A stretch of 64,000 bases of DNA from Phycisphaerales bacterium (GTDB lineage: Bacteria > Planctomycetota > Phycisphaerae > Phycisphaerales > UBA1924). Location: NCBI GenBank assembly GCA_020850415.1, contig JADZER010000030.1, positions 124,001 to 188,000 on the forward strand, written 5' to 3'. The position numbers and the translations under genes are program-made. The notes under the pieces are model-generated. The model saw only the letters and a list, made by a program, of their open reading frames with translations, had not been told where the DNA came from and searched no databases. Positions 37,070 to 45,515 of this stretch are shown one piece after another. Positions within the stretch are counted from its first letter, which is position 1. The number at the start of each line of letters is the position of its first letter.

Positions 37070-37416
37070 CCGCAAACGCCCTCGGCTCAGACGCCGCCGA
37101 CTCCGTCCGGCTCCCGCGCCCGGCCACCAAGATCGAACCCAAGGGCCGGCATCTGGCCAGCCCCCGCCCCGGAACGGGGCGCCACGGTCCATCACCCCGA
37201 TCCCAGGGGTGCTGCGAATCAGGCCCATACGGTAGGGCCCCGCCCGCCCCCCGTCACCTGGATTCGTTTCTGTCCGTACATATGCCTATCGGCGGCCCCT
37301 AGCCCCGTCGGTCCGGAGCCGGGCATCTAGAATCATCGGCCGACCGACAGGGATCGCATCAAACCAAGCCCAAACCCCGGGGCCCAGGCCCAGCCCAATC
37401 CAGGGAGCCACCGACG

Positions 37417-38613
37417 ATGACCAGAGCAGCCCACACCCCCTCCGAGGTCCCCGCCGCCACCGACCCCCTTCACCTGATCGATGTCGACCATGTCCGCTGC
37501 TATGTCGGCAACGCCAAGCAGGCCGCGTACTTCTACGCCCACACCTTCGGCTTTCAGATCTCCCAGCTTGCCGACCTCACCACTGGCTCGCGCGACGAGG
37601 CCGACTACCTCCTCACCCAGGGCAACATCCGCCTGATGCTCACCACGCCGCTCACCAAGGACCATCCCGCCGCCGAAGAGCTGAGCCTCTACGGCGACGG
37701 CGTCAAGGATGTCGCGTTCACCGTCCACGACGCGGTCAAGACCTACGAGCAGGCCCTCCGGAACGGCGCCGAGCCCGCCCGCGAGCCCCGCGTCATCTCC
37801 GACGCCAACGGCGCCGTCACCGTCGCCTCCATCAAGACCTACGGGCGTTGCATCCACACCTTCGTCAGCCGCACCGGGCGGTACGCCCTCCCCATGGTCA
37901 AGCAGGGCGCCGAGTTCATGCCCGTCTTCAAGCACATCGACTCGCCGGTCAACGAGCACAACCGCAAGCACCCCTGCGGCCTCAAGTATGTCGACCACCT
38001 CGTCGGCAATGTCGAGCTCGGCAAAATGGACCACTGGGTCGAGTGGTACGAGAATGTCCTGGGCTTTGCCATGTTCAAGCACTTCGACGACAAGGACATC
38101 GGCACCCAGTACTCCGCCCTCATGTCCAAGGTCATGTCCAGCGGCAACAACCTCATCAAGATGCCCATCAACGAGCCGGCCCCCGGCCTCAAGAAGAGCC
38201 AGGTCCAGGAGTTCCTCGACTGGCACGACGACACCCCCGGCGTCCAGCACCTCGCCCTCCGCACCGACGACGAGCTCGCCAGCGTCGCCGAACTCCGCCG
38301 GCGCGGCGTGGACTTCCTCAGCCTCCCCGACTCCTACTACGACATCGTCTGGGACCGCGTGAACACCATGCTCAAGAAGCACGGCCACGACGCCGTCCGC
38401 GAGGACCACGACCGGATCAAGGACCTCGGCATCCTGGTGGACGCCGACGACGAGGGGTACCTGCTCCAGCTCTTCACCAAGCCGCTGCAGGACCGGCCGA
38501 CCCTGTTCTTCGAGATCATCTGCCGGCGCGGGAGCCAGAGCTTCGGGAAGGGGAACTTCAAGGCGCTGTTTGAGGCGTTGGAGTTGGAGCAGGAGCGGCG
38601 GGGGAATCTGTAA
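37417..38613 (+). CDS. hppD: 4-hydroxyphenylpyruvate dioxygenase
   Basis: DHVRCYVGNAKQAAYFYAHTFGFQI, KYVDHLVGNVELGKMDHWVEWYENVLGF, PGVQHLALRTDD, LFFEIICRRG motifs. Confidence 0.96.
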   Translation: MTRAAHTPSEVPAATDPLHLIDVDHVRCYVGNAKQAAYFYAHTFGFQISQLADLTTGSRDEADYLLTQGNIRLMLTTPLTKDHPAAEELSLYGDGVKDVAFTVHDAVKTYEQALRNGAEPAREPRVISDANGAVTVASIKTYGRCIHTFVSRTGRYALPMVKQGAEFMPVFKHIDSPVNEHNRKHPCGLKYVDHLVGNVELGKMDHWVEWYENVLGFAMFKHFDDKDIGTQYSALMSKVMSSGNNLIKMPINEPAPGLKKSQVQEFLDWHDDTPGVQHLALRTDDELASVAELRRRGVDFLSLPDSYYDIVWDRVNTMLKKHGHDAVREDHDRIKDLGILVDADDEGYLLQLFTKPLQDRPTLFFEIICRRGSQSFGKGNFKALFEALELEQERRGNL

Positions 38614-38616
38614 CAC

Positions 38617-39282
38617 ATGAGCACCGCTGAATACGACGACAATGCTGAATGTGCGTTGGTTGCCTGTGCGCGTCATTGCTGTGTGTGTCGCCGATTTCGT
38701 CCTACCGCACTTCAGGTTCATCACATCAAGGAACGGGGCGCAGGCGGAACCGACGAGTATGACAATCTGATCCCGGTCTGCCTAACCTGCCACAGCGATG
38801 TTCATACCAAGCGCCCATTCGCACGACGGTTTACCGAGAGCGAACTGCGGAAGCACCGGGATCAGGTGTACCAGATGGTCAGCGAGGGAATCCTCGTCCC
38901 ACCAAACGAATTAATGGCGGGGCCCACGCAAGCGTTCATCCTCCAGATGTCTTCCGGCTCGTCAACGCCCATCTCGAGAAACGCACTGGTACCGCTTTCT
39001 GCTCAAGCGGCCGAGGTCCTGGTCTCTATGGCGAGAGGCGATGGTCACCTCATCTTCAGTGCGCACATGGGCGGCAGGGACCTAAGGGCCGGGGTGTTCG
39101 AGGAGGAGATCCCCCACACCAACCATCGTCGAGCCAAGGAACTGGACGCCGCGATAGACGAACTTGAGAAGCACAGGTACATCGAGCGCACCACATACGA
39201 CCGGTACGCAAGGCTCTATGAACTGACTATTCTCGGCTATACGGCGGCCGACGATCTGGAAGCAGCCTCATCGTCGCAGTAA
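38617..39282 (+). CDS. HNH endonuclease-domain protein with C-terminal helical/wHTH-like region
   Basis: CCVCRRFRPTALQVHHIKERGAGGTDEYDNLIPVCLTCHSDVH HNH motif. Confidence 0.88.
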   Translation: MSTAEYDDNAECALVACARHCCVCRRFRPTALQVHHIKERGAGGTDEYDNLIPVCLTCHSDVHTKRPFARRFTESELRKHRDQVYQMVSEGILVPPNELMAGPTQAFILQMSSGSSTPISRNALVPLSAQAAEVLVSMARGDGHLIFSAHMGGRDLRAGVFEEEIPHTNHRRAKELDAAIDELEKHRYIERTTYDRYARLYELTILGYTAADDLEAASSSQ

Positions 39283-39298
39283 TTGCTCGCCGTGTGCC

Positions 39299-39330
39299 AC
39301 TGGCGGCTCGCCCGCCAGTGCTCTCCCCAC
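39299..39330. repeat. Intergenic palindrome CACTGGCGG-ctcgc-CCGCCAGTG
   Basis: 9-bp perfect arms read directly (GTGCCACTGGCGGCTCGCCCGCCAGTGCTC). Confidence 0.85.
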
Positions 39331-39517
39331 TCGTTCAACACGGGCGGGCAAGCCGCGCCGGTCCGCCCGCCGACCGGCAGGGCCGCGCCGGTCATCGGTC
39401 CGCGCGCCCCGGCCCCCGGTCCGGCCAAGAACCCCGCCCAGCCGCGCGTCTCCGCCCCGGGTTCGCTCAGCCCGCCCGCCGGTCCGGCCGATCCGGGGCC
39501 CCGGCGTGCCCGCCGCC

Positions 39518-39590
39518 GCCCTCACCCCCGCCCCAAAACCCACACCACCCAAGGCGCAACCCCCACCTCGCCGACCCACGCCCGCCCATC
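39518..39590. repeat. Direct repeat copy 1 (CCCCAAAACCCACACCACCCAAGGCGCAACCCCCACCTC...)
   Basis: 39 identical bases from 39531, ~56/60 identity overall with 40469-40528. Confidence 0.95.
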
Positions 39591-39635
39591 CCCTTCCTCC
39601 CCCCGCAGATGGCGCCGTGAGGATATCTTGCGGAC

Positions 39636-40379
39636 ATGACCTCCACTGACCTCCAAACCGCCCTCACCAAGTACGCCGAAGCGTGGGACACCACTCTGAC
39701 CGAGAAGCTGACCGGAATCGCGGCGAACTGCCCCCATTGCGGGGTGTTCGCGTCGTTCGATCAACTCACCGCGGCGGGAATCGCCGCTGGAACGATTCTC
39801 GCGGCTCTACAGCCGGGCGGCGTGGCCCGCCAGTTGATTCAACTGCAATGCCCCTCCTGCAGGCGGCTCTCCATTGTGGCGTCCGCATATGGGCCACCGC
39901 AGGGCGGAAAGCGATCACTATCTCTGCAACTGCTCTGGCCTCCGACGATCCGTCCTGATCGAGCCCCCGAGACCCTGTGTGTTGGGCCGCGCAGGGACTA
40001 TGACGAAGCCCGCCAGGTACTCTCCCTTTCGCCCACTGCGGCGGCACTCCTGACGAGAAGGTGCCTGCAGCATGTGCTCAGAACGAAACTGAAGGTCGCT
40101 CCAAGCTCGTTGTTCAAGGAAATCGGGGAGGCTATTGGCCGCTCGGAGTTGTCAAGCCACACACGGACTGCCTTGGACCATGTGAGACAAATCGGCAACT
40201 TCGCCGCCCACCCAACAGTCGATCAAGCGGTCCTCGTGACTGATGTTTCAGCTGAGGAGGCGTGCTACACGCTGGAAGTGCTAGAGCGGCTGTTCGATGA
40301 CCTCTACCGCATACCGGATCAAATACAGCAAATGAACTCGCGACTCAAGCCTGGCCCCGGAACGCCCGTCAATCCGTGA
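39636..40379 (+). CDS. DUF4145-like protein with N-terminal zinc-finger-like CxxC pairs
   Basis: CPHCGVF and CPSCRRLS; C-terminal LTRRCLQHVL...LFKEIGEAI...LDHVRQIGNFAAHPT...EEACYTLEVLERLFDDLY (DUF4145 pattern). Confidence 0.82.
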   Translation: MTSTDLQTALTKYAEAWDTTLTEKLTGIAANCPHCGVFASFDQLTAAGIAAGTILAALQPGGVARQLIQLQCPSCRRLSIVASAYGPPQGGKRSLSLQLLWPPTIRPDRAPETLCVGPRRDYDEARQVLSLSPTAAALLTRRCLQHVLRTKLKVAPSSLFKEIGEAIGRSELSSHTRTALDHVRQIGNFAAHPTVDQAVLVTDVSAEEACYTLEVLERLFDDLYRIPDQIQQMNSRLKPGPGTPVNP

Positions 40380-40455
40380 ACCGGCTGGCGACGCTGGCAT
40401 CCCCGCTTTTGCCTCGGGCGGCTCGACCGCCGATGCGCGGAGACCGAACTCAATC

Positions 40456-40528
40456 CCCCTCACTCCCTCCCCAAAACCCACACCACCCAAGGCGCAACCC
40501 CCACCTCACTCACCCACGCCCGCCCGTC
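40456..40528. repeat. Direct repeat copy 2 (overlaps 3' end of methyltransferase gene)
   Basis: Near-identical to 39518-39590. Confidence 0.95.
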
Positions 40529-41188
40529 TCCCGCCTCGCCCAGCGGGCGGACCACCTCGACCACCCGCAGCCCCGCCCGCGCATAGGTCTCCCGGTAGCT
40601 CTCCTCGGTCCACAGCACATCCTCCACCGGGCGCCGGTCCGGCACATCCAGCATCACGATCCGCACGATGTCCCCGCTCTTGGCCGCATGGTTCTCCGGG
40701 TAGTCCTTCGTCGAGAACGACGCCCACTCGTGCATGTAGATGTCCGGCGACGACACGAGGTTCACCACCCGCCCGTGCGGCCCGAGCAGCCCGCCCAGCC
40801 CGCGCAGCAGCCCCACCTTCCGCTCCATCGTTGGCACATTGTCGAACGGGAACGCGCACATGACCAGGTCGAACCGTCGCTTCCCGAGCGCCGAGAAGTC
40901 CCCGTCCCCCACGAGCAGATACTCCCCCTCCGGGTCCCGCGCCCGCGCCCGCGCGATCATCTCCGCCGAGATGTCGATCCCCGCCGCCTCGAACCCCAAC
41001 CCCTTGAGAAACCGCGTCGACCGCCCCGACCCGCACCCAAAGTCCAGCGCCCGCGTCCCCGTCACATGCATCGCGAGGAGCGCCGGCAAGTCCCGGAACG
41101 CCAGCCAGTAGGTCCCGGGGAACTCCAGCGACGCGTACGCCTCCGCCCGCTCCCGGTCCTCGTAGGTATTGAACAGCTCACCCATCAC
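40460..41188 (-). CDS. Class I SAM-dependent methyltransferase
   Basis: ALDFGCGSGRSTRFLKGLGFEAAGIDIS motif I. Confidence 0.92.
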   Translation of the reverse strand: MMGELFNTYEDRERAEAYASLEFPGTYWLAFRDLPALLAMHVTGTRALDFGCGSGRSTRFLKGLGFEAAGIDISAEMIARARARDPEGEYLLVGDGDFSALGKRRFDLVMCAFPFDNVPTMERKVGLLRGLGGLLGPHGRVVNLVSSPDIYMHEWASFSTKDYPENHAAKSGDIVRIVMLDVPDRRPVEDVLWTEESYRETYARAGLRVVEVVRPLGEAGDGRAWVSEVGVAPWVVWVLGRE

Positions 41189-41201
41189 GCCAGCCTCCCG
41201 C

Positions 41202-42221
41202 CTATTCCCACTCCAGCTCGATCAGCACCGCCCCATGGTCCGACGGGAACTCCCGCTCGCGCACCGGCACCGCCTCGTCCTCCCATACCTCCGGCAGCAC
41301 CGACGCCGCCACCGGCCGCAGCGACCCGCCCTCCGGCGCGTTCTCGGGGTTCATCACATACAGCCGGTCGATCCGCTCGAAGCCCTGCGCCCGGCCCTCG
41401 TCGTCGCGGAACATGGGCGACCAGGTGATCCCGGGGTGCTGCACGGGGTTGGGGTAAACCGCGCGGAAGACGTCGGTGAACCCCGCGTCCTCGAACGCCA
41501 GGCTGACCGGCAGGGCGAGCGCCCGCCGGCGCAGGTACACCCGCGCCGTGTCCGCCGTCCAGTCCAGGTGCGACGGCGTGTTGAAATCGCCCCCCACCAG
41601 CAGCGGCGTCGCGCCGTCGAGAAAGCCCTGCTCGCCGAGGTACGCCAGTAGAGCCGTCGTCTGCGCCAGCCGGCCCGACCGCTCGCTCTCGGCCTTGACC
41701 AGCTCCTCGTCCGAGATGCCCGGGTTGTCGCGCAGGTCCCAGGTGATGTACGACCGCGAGTCCAGCCAGATCGACCACGCGACGAACGACCGCCCCTGGC
41801 CGTCGGTCACCCGCGCCCCGACCCCGTGCCAGGGGTGATGGAGGTACTCTGCCTCGATCTCCAGGCGCGTGAGCACGCACAGGTGCGGGCTCTCGCCCTG
41901 GTGGGCCCGCCACGCGTCCTGCCCGTCGCCCAGCCCGTCGCCCAACTCGCCGGCCAGCTCGCCCGCCAGCCACCGCCCGAGCGTGGGGCGGTCACCCTCG
42001 ATGTCGTAGCTCTCCTGCAGGAGCACGAGGTCCGCGTCGGTCTCGCGGATCACCCGGAGCGCCTTCTCGGGCCCCTGCTCCACATCGTTGCCGCCGTGGA
42101 GCACATTCCAGAGCAGCACCCGGACCGTGCCATCGTCCGCGCCGGCCGAGACCGGCGCTGCCAGCACCATCCAGGGCATCAGCCCCAGCACCATCCCCAG
42201 CAATGCCAAGCGGCTCCGCAT
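41202..42221 (-). CDS. Endonuclease/exonuclease/phosphatase family protein
   Basis: VLLWNVLHGG, DLVLLQES, LLVGGDFNTPSHLDW, FPSDHGAVLIEL motifs. Confidence 0.93.
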   Translation of the reverse strand: MRSRLALLGMVLGLMPWMVLAAPVSAGADDGTVRVLLWNVLHGGNDVEQGPEKALRVIRETDADLVLLQESYDIEGDRPTLGRWLAGELAGELGDGLGDGQDAWRAHQGESPHLCVLTRLEIEAEYLHHPWHGVGARVTDGQGRSFVAWSIWLDSRSYITWDLRDNPGISDEELVKAESERSGRLAQTTALLAYLGEQGFLDGATPLLVGGDFNTPSHLDWTADTARVYLRRRALALPVSLAFEDAGFTDVFRAVYPNPVQHPGITWSPMFRDDEGRAQGFERIDRLYVMNPENAPEGGSLRPVAASVLPEVWEDEAVPVREREFPSDHGAVLIELEWE

Positions 42222-42245
42222 GAACCCAGTCTACCGCCCCACCCT

Positions 42246-42294
42246 CATCCTTCATCCTTCATCCTTCATCCTTCATCCTTCATCCTTCATCCTT
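42246..42294. repeat. 7-bp tandem repeat (CATCCTT)x7, perfect
   Basis: Seven consecutive perfect units read directly. Confidence 0.98.
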
Positions 42295-42332
42295 CCGCCT
42301 TCTCCCTCCCCCTACCCTCCCCCAGGCCCCCC

Positions 42333-43010
42333 TCCCTCGTCCTCCTCGACTGCGACGGCGTCCTCGTCGACAGCGAGCGCATCACCACAATCCTGCTCGC
42401 CGAGGTCGCCACCGAGCTCGGCTGGCCGGTCTCCGCCGAGCAGTCGATCGCGCTGTTCAAGGGGCGCGACCTGCACCTGGTCCAGCAGGACATAGAAGCC
42501 CGCCTGGGCCGGCCGATCGGCGACGGGTTCATCCCCGACTACCGCGAGCGGATGGCCCGGCGGTTCGTCGAGCGGGGCGTCCCGCCGCTGCCCGGCGCGC
42601 CCGAGCTGCTCGACTGGCTCGACGCCCGCGCCCTGCCCCACGCGGTTGCCAGCAACGGCCCCCACGAGAAGATGCGCCTCACCCTCGGGCGCATCGGCGT
42701 CACCCCCCGGCACGCCCAGGGGTGGTTCACGCGCTTCGAGGGCCGCCGCTTCAGCGCCTACGACATCGACAGCTGGAAGCCCGACCCCGGCCTGTTCCTC
42801 CACGCCGCCGCGGCGATGCACGCCGAGCCCGGGCGGAGCGTCGTGGTCGAGGACTCCCCCAGCGGCGTGCGGGCCGGCGTCGCCGCGGGGATGCGCGTGA
42901 TCGCCCTGGCCGACCTGACCCCCGAGGCCGACCTGCGCAGCGCCGGCGCCGCCGAGGTGTGCGCGTCGCTGCCGGGCGTGCTCGAGGTGCTCCGGGCGTG
43001 GGCCGGGTAG
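42333..43010 (+). CDS. HAD-superfamily phosphatase (beta-PGM-like); start codon not identifiable
   Basis: LVLLDCDGVLVDSERIT, AVASNGPHEKM, DSWKPDPGLFLHAA, VVVEDSPSGVRAGVAAGM motifs; in-frame ORF extends far upstream through the opposite gene. Confidence 0.85.
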   Translation, partial: SLVLLDCDGVLVDSERITTILLAEVATELGWPVSAEQSIALFKGRDLHLVQQDIEARLGRPIGDGFIPDYRERMARRFVERGVPPLPGAPELLDWLDARALPHAVASNGPHEKMRLTLGRIGVTPRHAQGWFTRFEGRRFSAYDIDSWKPDPGLFLHAAAAMHAEPGRSVVVEDSPSGVRAGVAAGMRVIALADLTPEADLRSAGAAEVCASLPGVLEVLRAWAG

Positions 43011-43028
43011 GGGCGGCTACATCGGGCG

Positions 43029-43244
43029 CTACATCGACTGCTCGAGCGTGAAGCCGATCCGCACCTTGACCTGCCAGTGCGCCAGCTTCCCGCCCTCGAT
43101 GTGCCCCCGCGTCTCCACGACCTCGCACCAACGCATGTTTTTGACCGTCTTGGCGGCGACCTCGATCGCCCGGCGCACCGCCGCGTCGGTAGACTCGGCG
43201 CTGGAACCGACGACCTCGATCACCTTGTAGACATGATCTGCCAT
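43029..43244 (-). CDS. Dodecin family protein
   Basis: MADHVYKVIEVVGSSAESTDAAVRRAIEVAAKTVKNMRWCEVVETRGHIEGGKLAHWQVKVRIGFTLE. Confidence 0.95.
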   Translation of the reverse strand: MADHVYKVIEVVGSSAESTDAAVRRAIEVAAKTVKNMRWCEVVETRGHIEGGKLAHWQVKVRIGFTLEQSM

Positions 43245-43313
43245 GAGGAACTCCCTTTGGCGCCCGGCCGCGTCCCGGCACCATAGGCGTCCCGGGCGCG
43301 GTACCGTACCCGC

Positions 43314-44840
43314 ATGCCCAACACCGCCACCAACACCGCCACCAAGCCCGACGCCCCGACCGCCCCCACCGCCGCCTACAAGCCGCCCAAGGGCGTCGAG
43401 CACTCGATGCCCTGGGGCACGGGCAAAGCCCGGGTCAAGATCCACGCCGACTGGCTCCTCGTGCGCGAGCAAGGCGTGCCGGCGGCCGAGATCTTCTTCA
43501 CCAGCTACCAGGCCCCGGGACCGGGCCGCCCCGTCACCTTCTGCTTCAACGGCGGGCCCGGCGCGGCCTCGGCGTTCCTCCATGTCGGCGCGGTCGGGCC
43601 CCAGCGGCTGACCTTCTCCGCGACGGGACAGATCCTCCCGCCGCCGGCCCGGCTCGTGGACAACGCGGAGACATGGCTCAAGTTCACCGACCTGGTGTTC
43701 GTCGACCCCGTCGGGACGGGGCTGAGCCGGACGGTTGCGGAGAGCAAGCTCGAGCAGCAGGGCGTGGACGCCGACACCGAGAAGACGGCCAAGCACGCCA
43801 AGGACCTGCCCGACGCCAAGAAGCCGTTCTACAAGCTCAAGCGCGACATCGAGGTCCTCGCCGAGTTCGTCGCCCAGTGGCTGAACCGGTTCGGCCGGTG
43901 GGACTGCCCGGTGTCGATCGCGGGCGAGAGCTACGGCGGGTTCCGGGTCGGCAAGCTGCTCCGCGCCCTCCCCGAGCGCGGGGTCGCGATCAGCGGCGCG
44001 ATCATGATCTCCCCGGCCATCGACTTCCTCGCGATCGGCGGGTCGGACTACGACCTCTGGCCCTGGGTCAACACCCTGCCGACGATGGCCCTCGCGGCGG
44101 CGTACCACGGGCGTTCGCGGGGCAGGTTCGCCGGGCTCAAGCCCGAGGCGGTGCGCGAGCACGCCGAGGCGTTCGCGGAAGGGCCGTTCGCGTCCATGCT
44201 GATCCGGGGAGACCGCACGCCCGCCAAGGAGCGGGACGCGGTGCTGCGGGACTTCGCCGACGCCACGGGACTGCCGCCCGAGCTGGCCCAGCGCCACGGC
44301 GGCAGAGTCGGGTTTGAGGCGTTCGGGCGCGAGCTGCTCCGCGACCAGGGGCTCGTCTGCGGCCTGTACGACGCGACGGTCACGGGGCCCAATGTGTTCC
44401 CCGACCGCGAGGGCTCGCCCAGCCCCGACCCCACCCTCTCGGGGATCATGGGCGCGTACACCGCGGGCATCAACACGCTGCTCCGCGGGCGCTACGGCCT
44501 GGCCGCCGAGCGGGAGTACCTGCTGCTCGGGATGGAGGTCAACGAGTGGTGGCAGGACGATTCCGGCGCCGGCTACTACGAGCGGCACCTCGACTGCGCC
44601 GACGACATGCGGTACGGCATGGCGGTGAACCCGGCGGTGAAGCTCATGATCTGCCACGGGTGGTACGACCTGGTCACCACCTACTTCGCGAGCAAGCGGT
44701 CGGTGTCGCTGCTGCGTCTGCCGGAGAGTCTGCGCGGGCGGGTATCGTTCAGAAACTACGACGGCGGGCACATGTTCTACGCGTGGGACAAGTCCCGCAA
44801 GGCGCTCACAAAGGACGCCGCGCAGGTCGTGGGCGGGTGA
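43314..44840 (+). CDS. Serine carboxypeptidase (S10) family peptidase
   Basis: FCFNGGPGAASAFLHVGAVGP, FVDPVGTGLS, IAGESYGGFR, CHGWYDLVT motifs. Confidence 0.93.
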   Translation: MPNTATNTATKPDAPTAPTAAYKPPKGVEHSMPWGTGKARVKIHADWLLVREQGVPAAEIFFTSYQAPGPGRPVTFCFNGGPGAASAFLHVGAVGPQRLTFSATGQILPPPARLVDNAETWLKFTDLVFVDPVGTGLSRTVAESKLEQQGVDADTEKTAKHAKDLPDAKKPFYKLKRDIEVLAEFVAQWLNRFGRWDCPVSIAGESYGGFRVGKLLRALPERGVAISGAIMISPAIDFLAIGGSDYDLWPWVNTLPTMALAAAYHGRSRGRFAGLKPEAVREHAEAFAEGPFASMLIRGDRTPAKERDAVLRDFADATGLPPELAQRHGGRVGFEAFGRELLRDQGLVCGLYDATVTGPNVFPDREGSPSPDPTLSGIMGAYTAGINTLLRGRYGLAAEREYLLLGMEVNEWWQDDSGAGYYERHLDCADDMRYGMAVNPAVKLMICHGWYDLVTTYFASKRSVSLLRLPESLRGRVSFRNYDGGHMFYAWDKSRKALTKDAAQVVGG

Positions 44841-44879
44841 GAGAACACCAGAATCGGGCGTGACCCCAAGGAGCAGGGC

Positions 44880-45458
44880 ATGGCGAAGTCCCCGGAAGAG
44901 ATGACTGCGTCGATGATCGCGAACATGGCGGAGAAGACCGGCAAGCCGCTCGACGAGTGGCTCGCGATCGCGAGGCAGGCGATGAAGGCGCACGGCCTGG
45001 CCAAGCACGGCGAGATCGTGAAGCACCTCAAGGACGAGCACGGGATGACCCACGGCTACGCGAACCTCGCCGCCCACAAGGCCCTCGAGAGCGACGCCGG
45101 CAGCGCCGCGAACACCGACGATCTGGTCGAGGCCCAGTACGCTGGTGAAAGGGCGGGCCTGCGCCCGATCTACGACGCGATCATCAACGCCGTGACCGGG
45201 TTCGGGGCCGATGTCGAGGTCGCGCCCAAGAAGGCGTATGTCAGCCTGCGCCGGGCCAAGCAGTTCGCGATCGTCCAGCCCTCGACCAAGACCCGCGTCG
45301 ATGTCGGCATCAACTGCAAGGGGCGCGAGACCACTGCGCGGCTGGAGGCGTCGGGCAGCTTCAACAGCATGGTCTCCCACCGCGTCCGCGTGGAGGATCT
45401 CAAGCAGGTCGACAAGGAGCTGATCGGCTGGCTCAAGGACGCGTACACGGGGGCGTAG
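44880..45458 (+). CDS. DUF4287/DUF5655 domain protein
   Basis: MAKSPEEMTASMIANMAEKTGKPLDEWLAIARQ...HGMTHGYANLAAH; C-terminal DUF5655-like FGADVEVAPKKAYVSLRRAKQFAIVQPSTKTRVDVGI. Confidence 0.85.
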   Translation: MAKSPEEMTASMIANMAEKTGKPLDEWLAIARQAMKAHGLAKHGEIVKHLKDEHGMTHGYANLAAHKALESDAGSAANTDDLVEAQYAGERAGLRPIYDAIINAVTGFGADVEVAPKKAYVSLRRAKQFAIVQPSTKTRVDVGINCKGRETTARLEASGSFNSMVSHRVRVEDLKQVDKELIGWLKDAYTGA

Positions 45459-45515
45459 GCGCGGTGCCGCCGCTCCGCGGCGCTGTGCGCCGACCCCGGG
45501 CGCCGGCAGCGGCGG

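Noticed and set aside
43029-45380. 783-aa minus ORF fused to dodecin
   Set aside because: The upstream part is antisense of the S10 peptidase and DUF4287 genes with a biased shadow composition; the true gene is the 71-aa dodecin from 43244.
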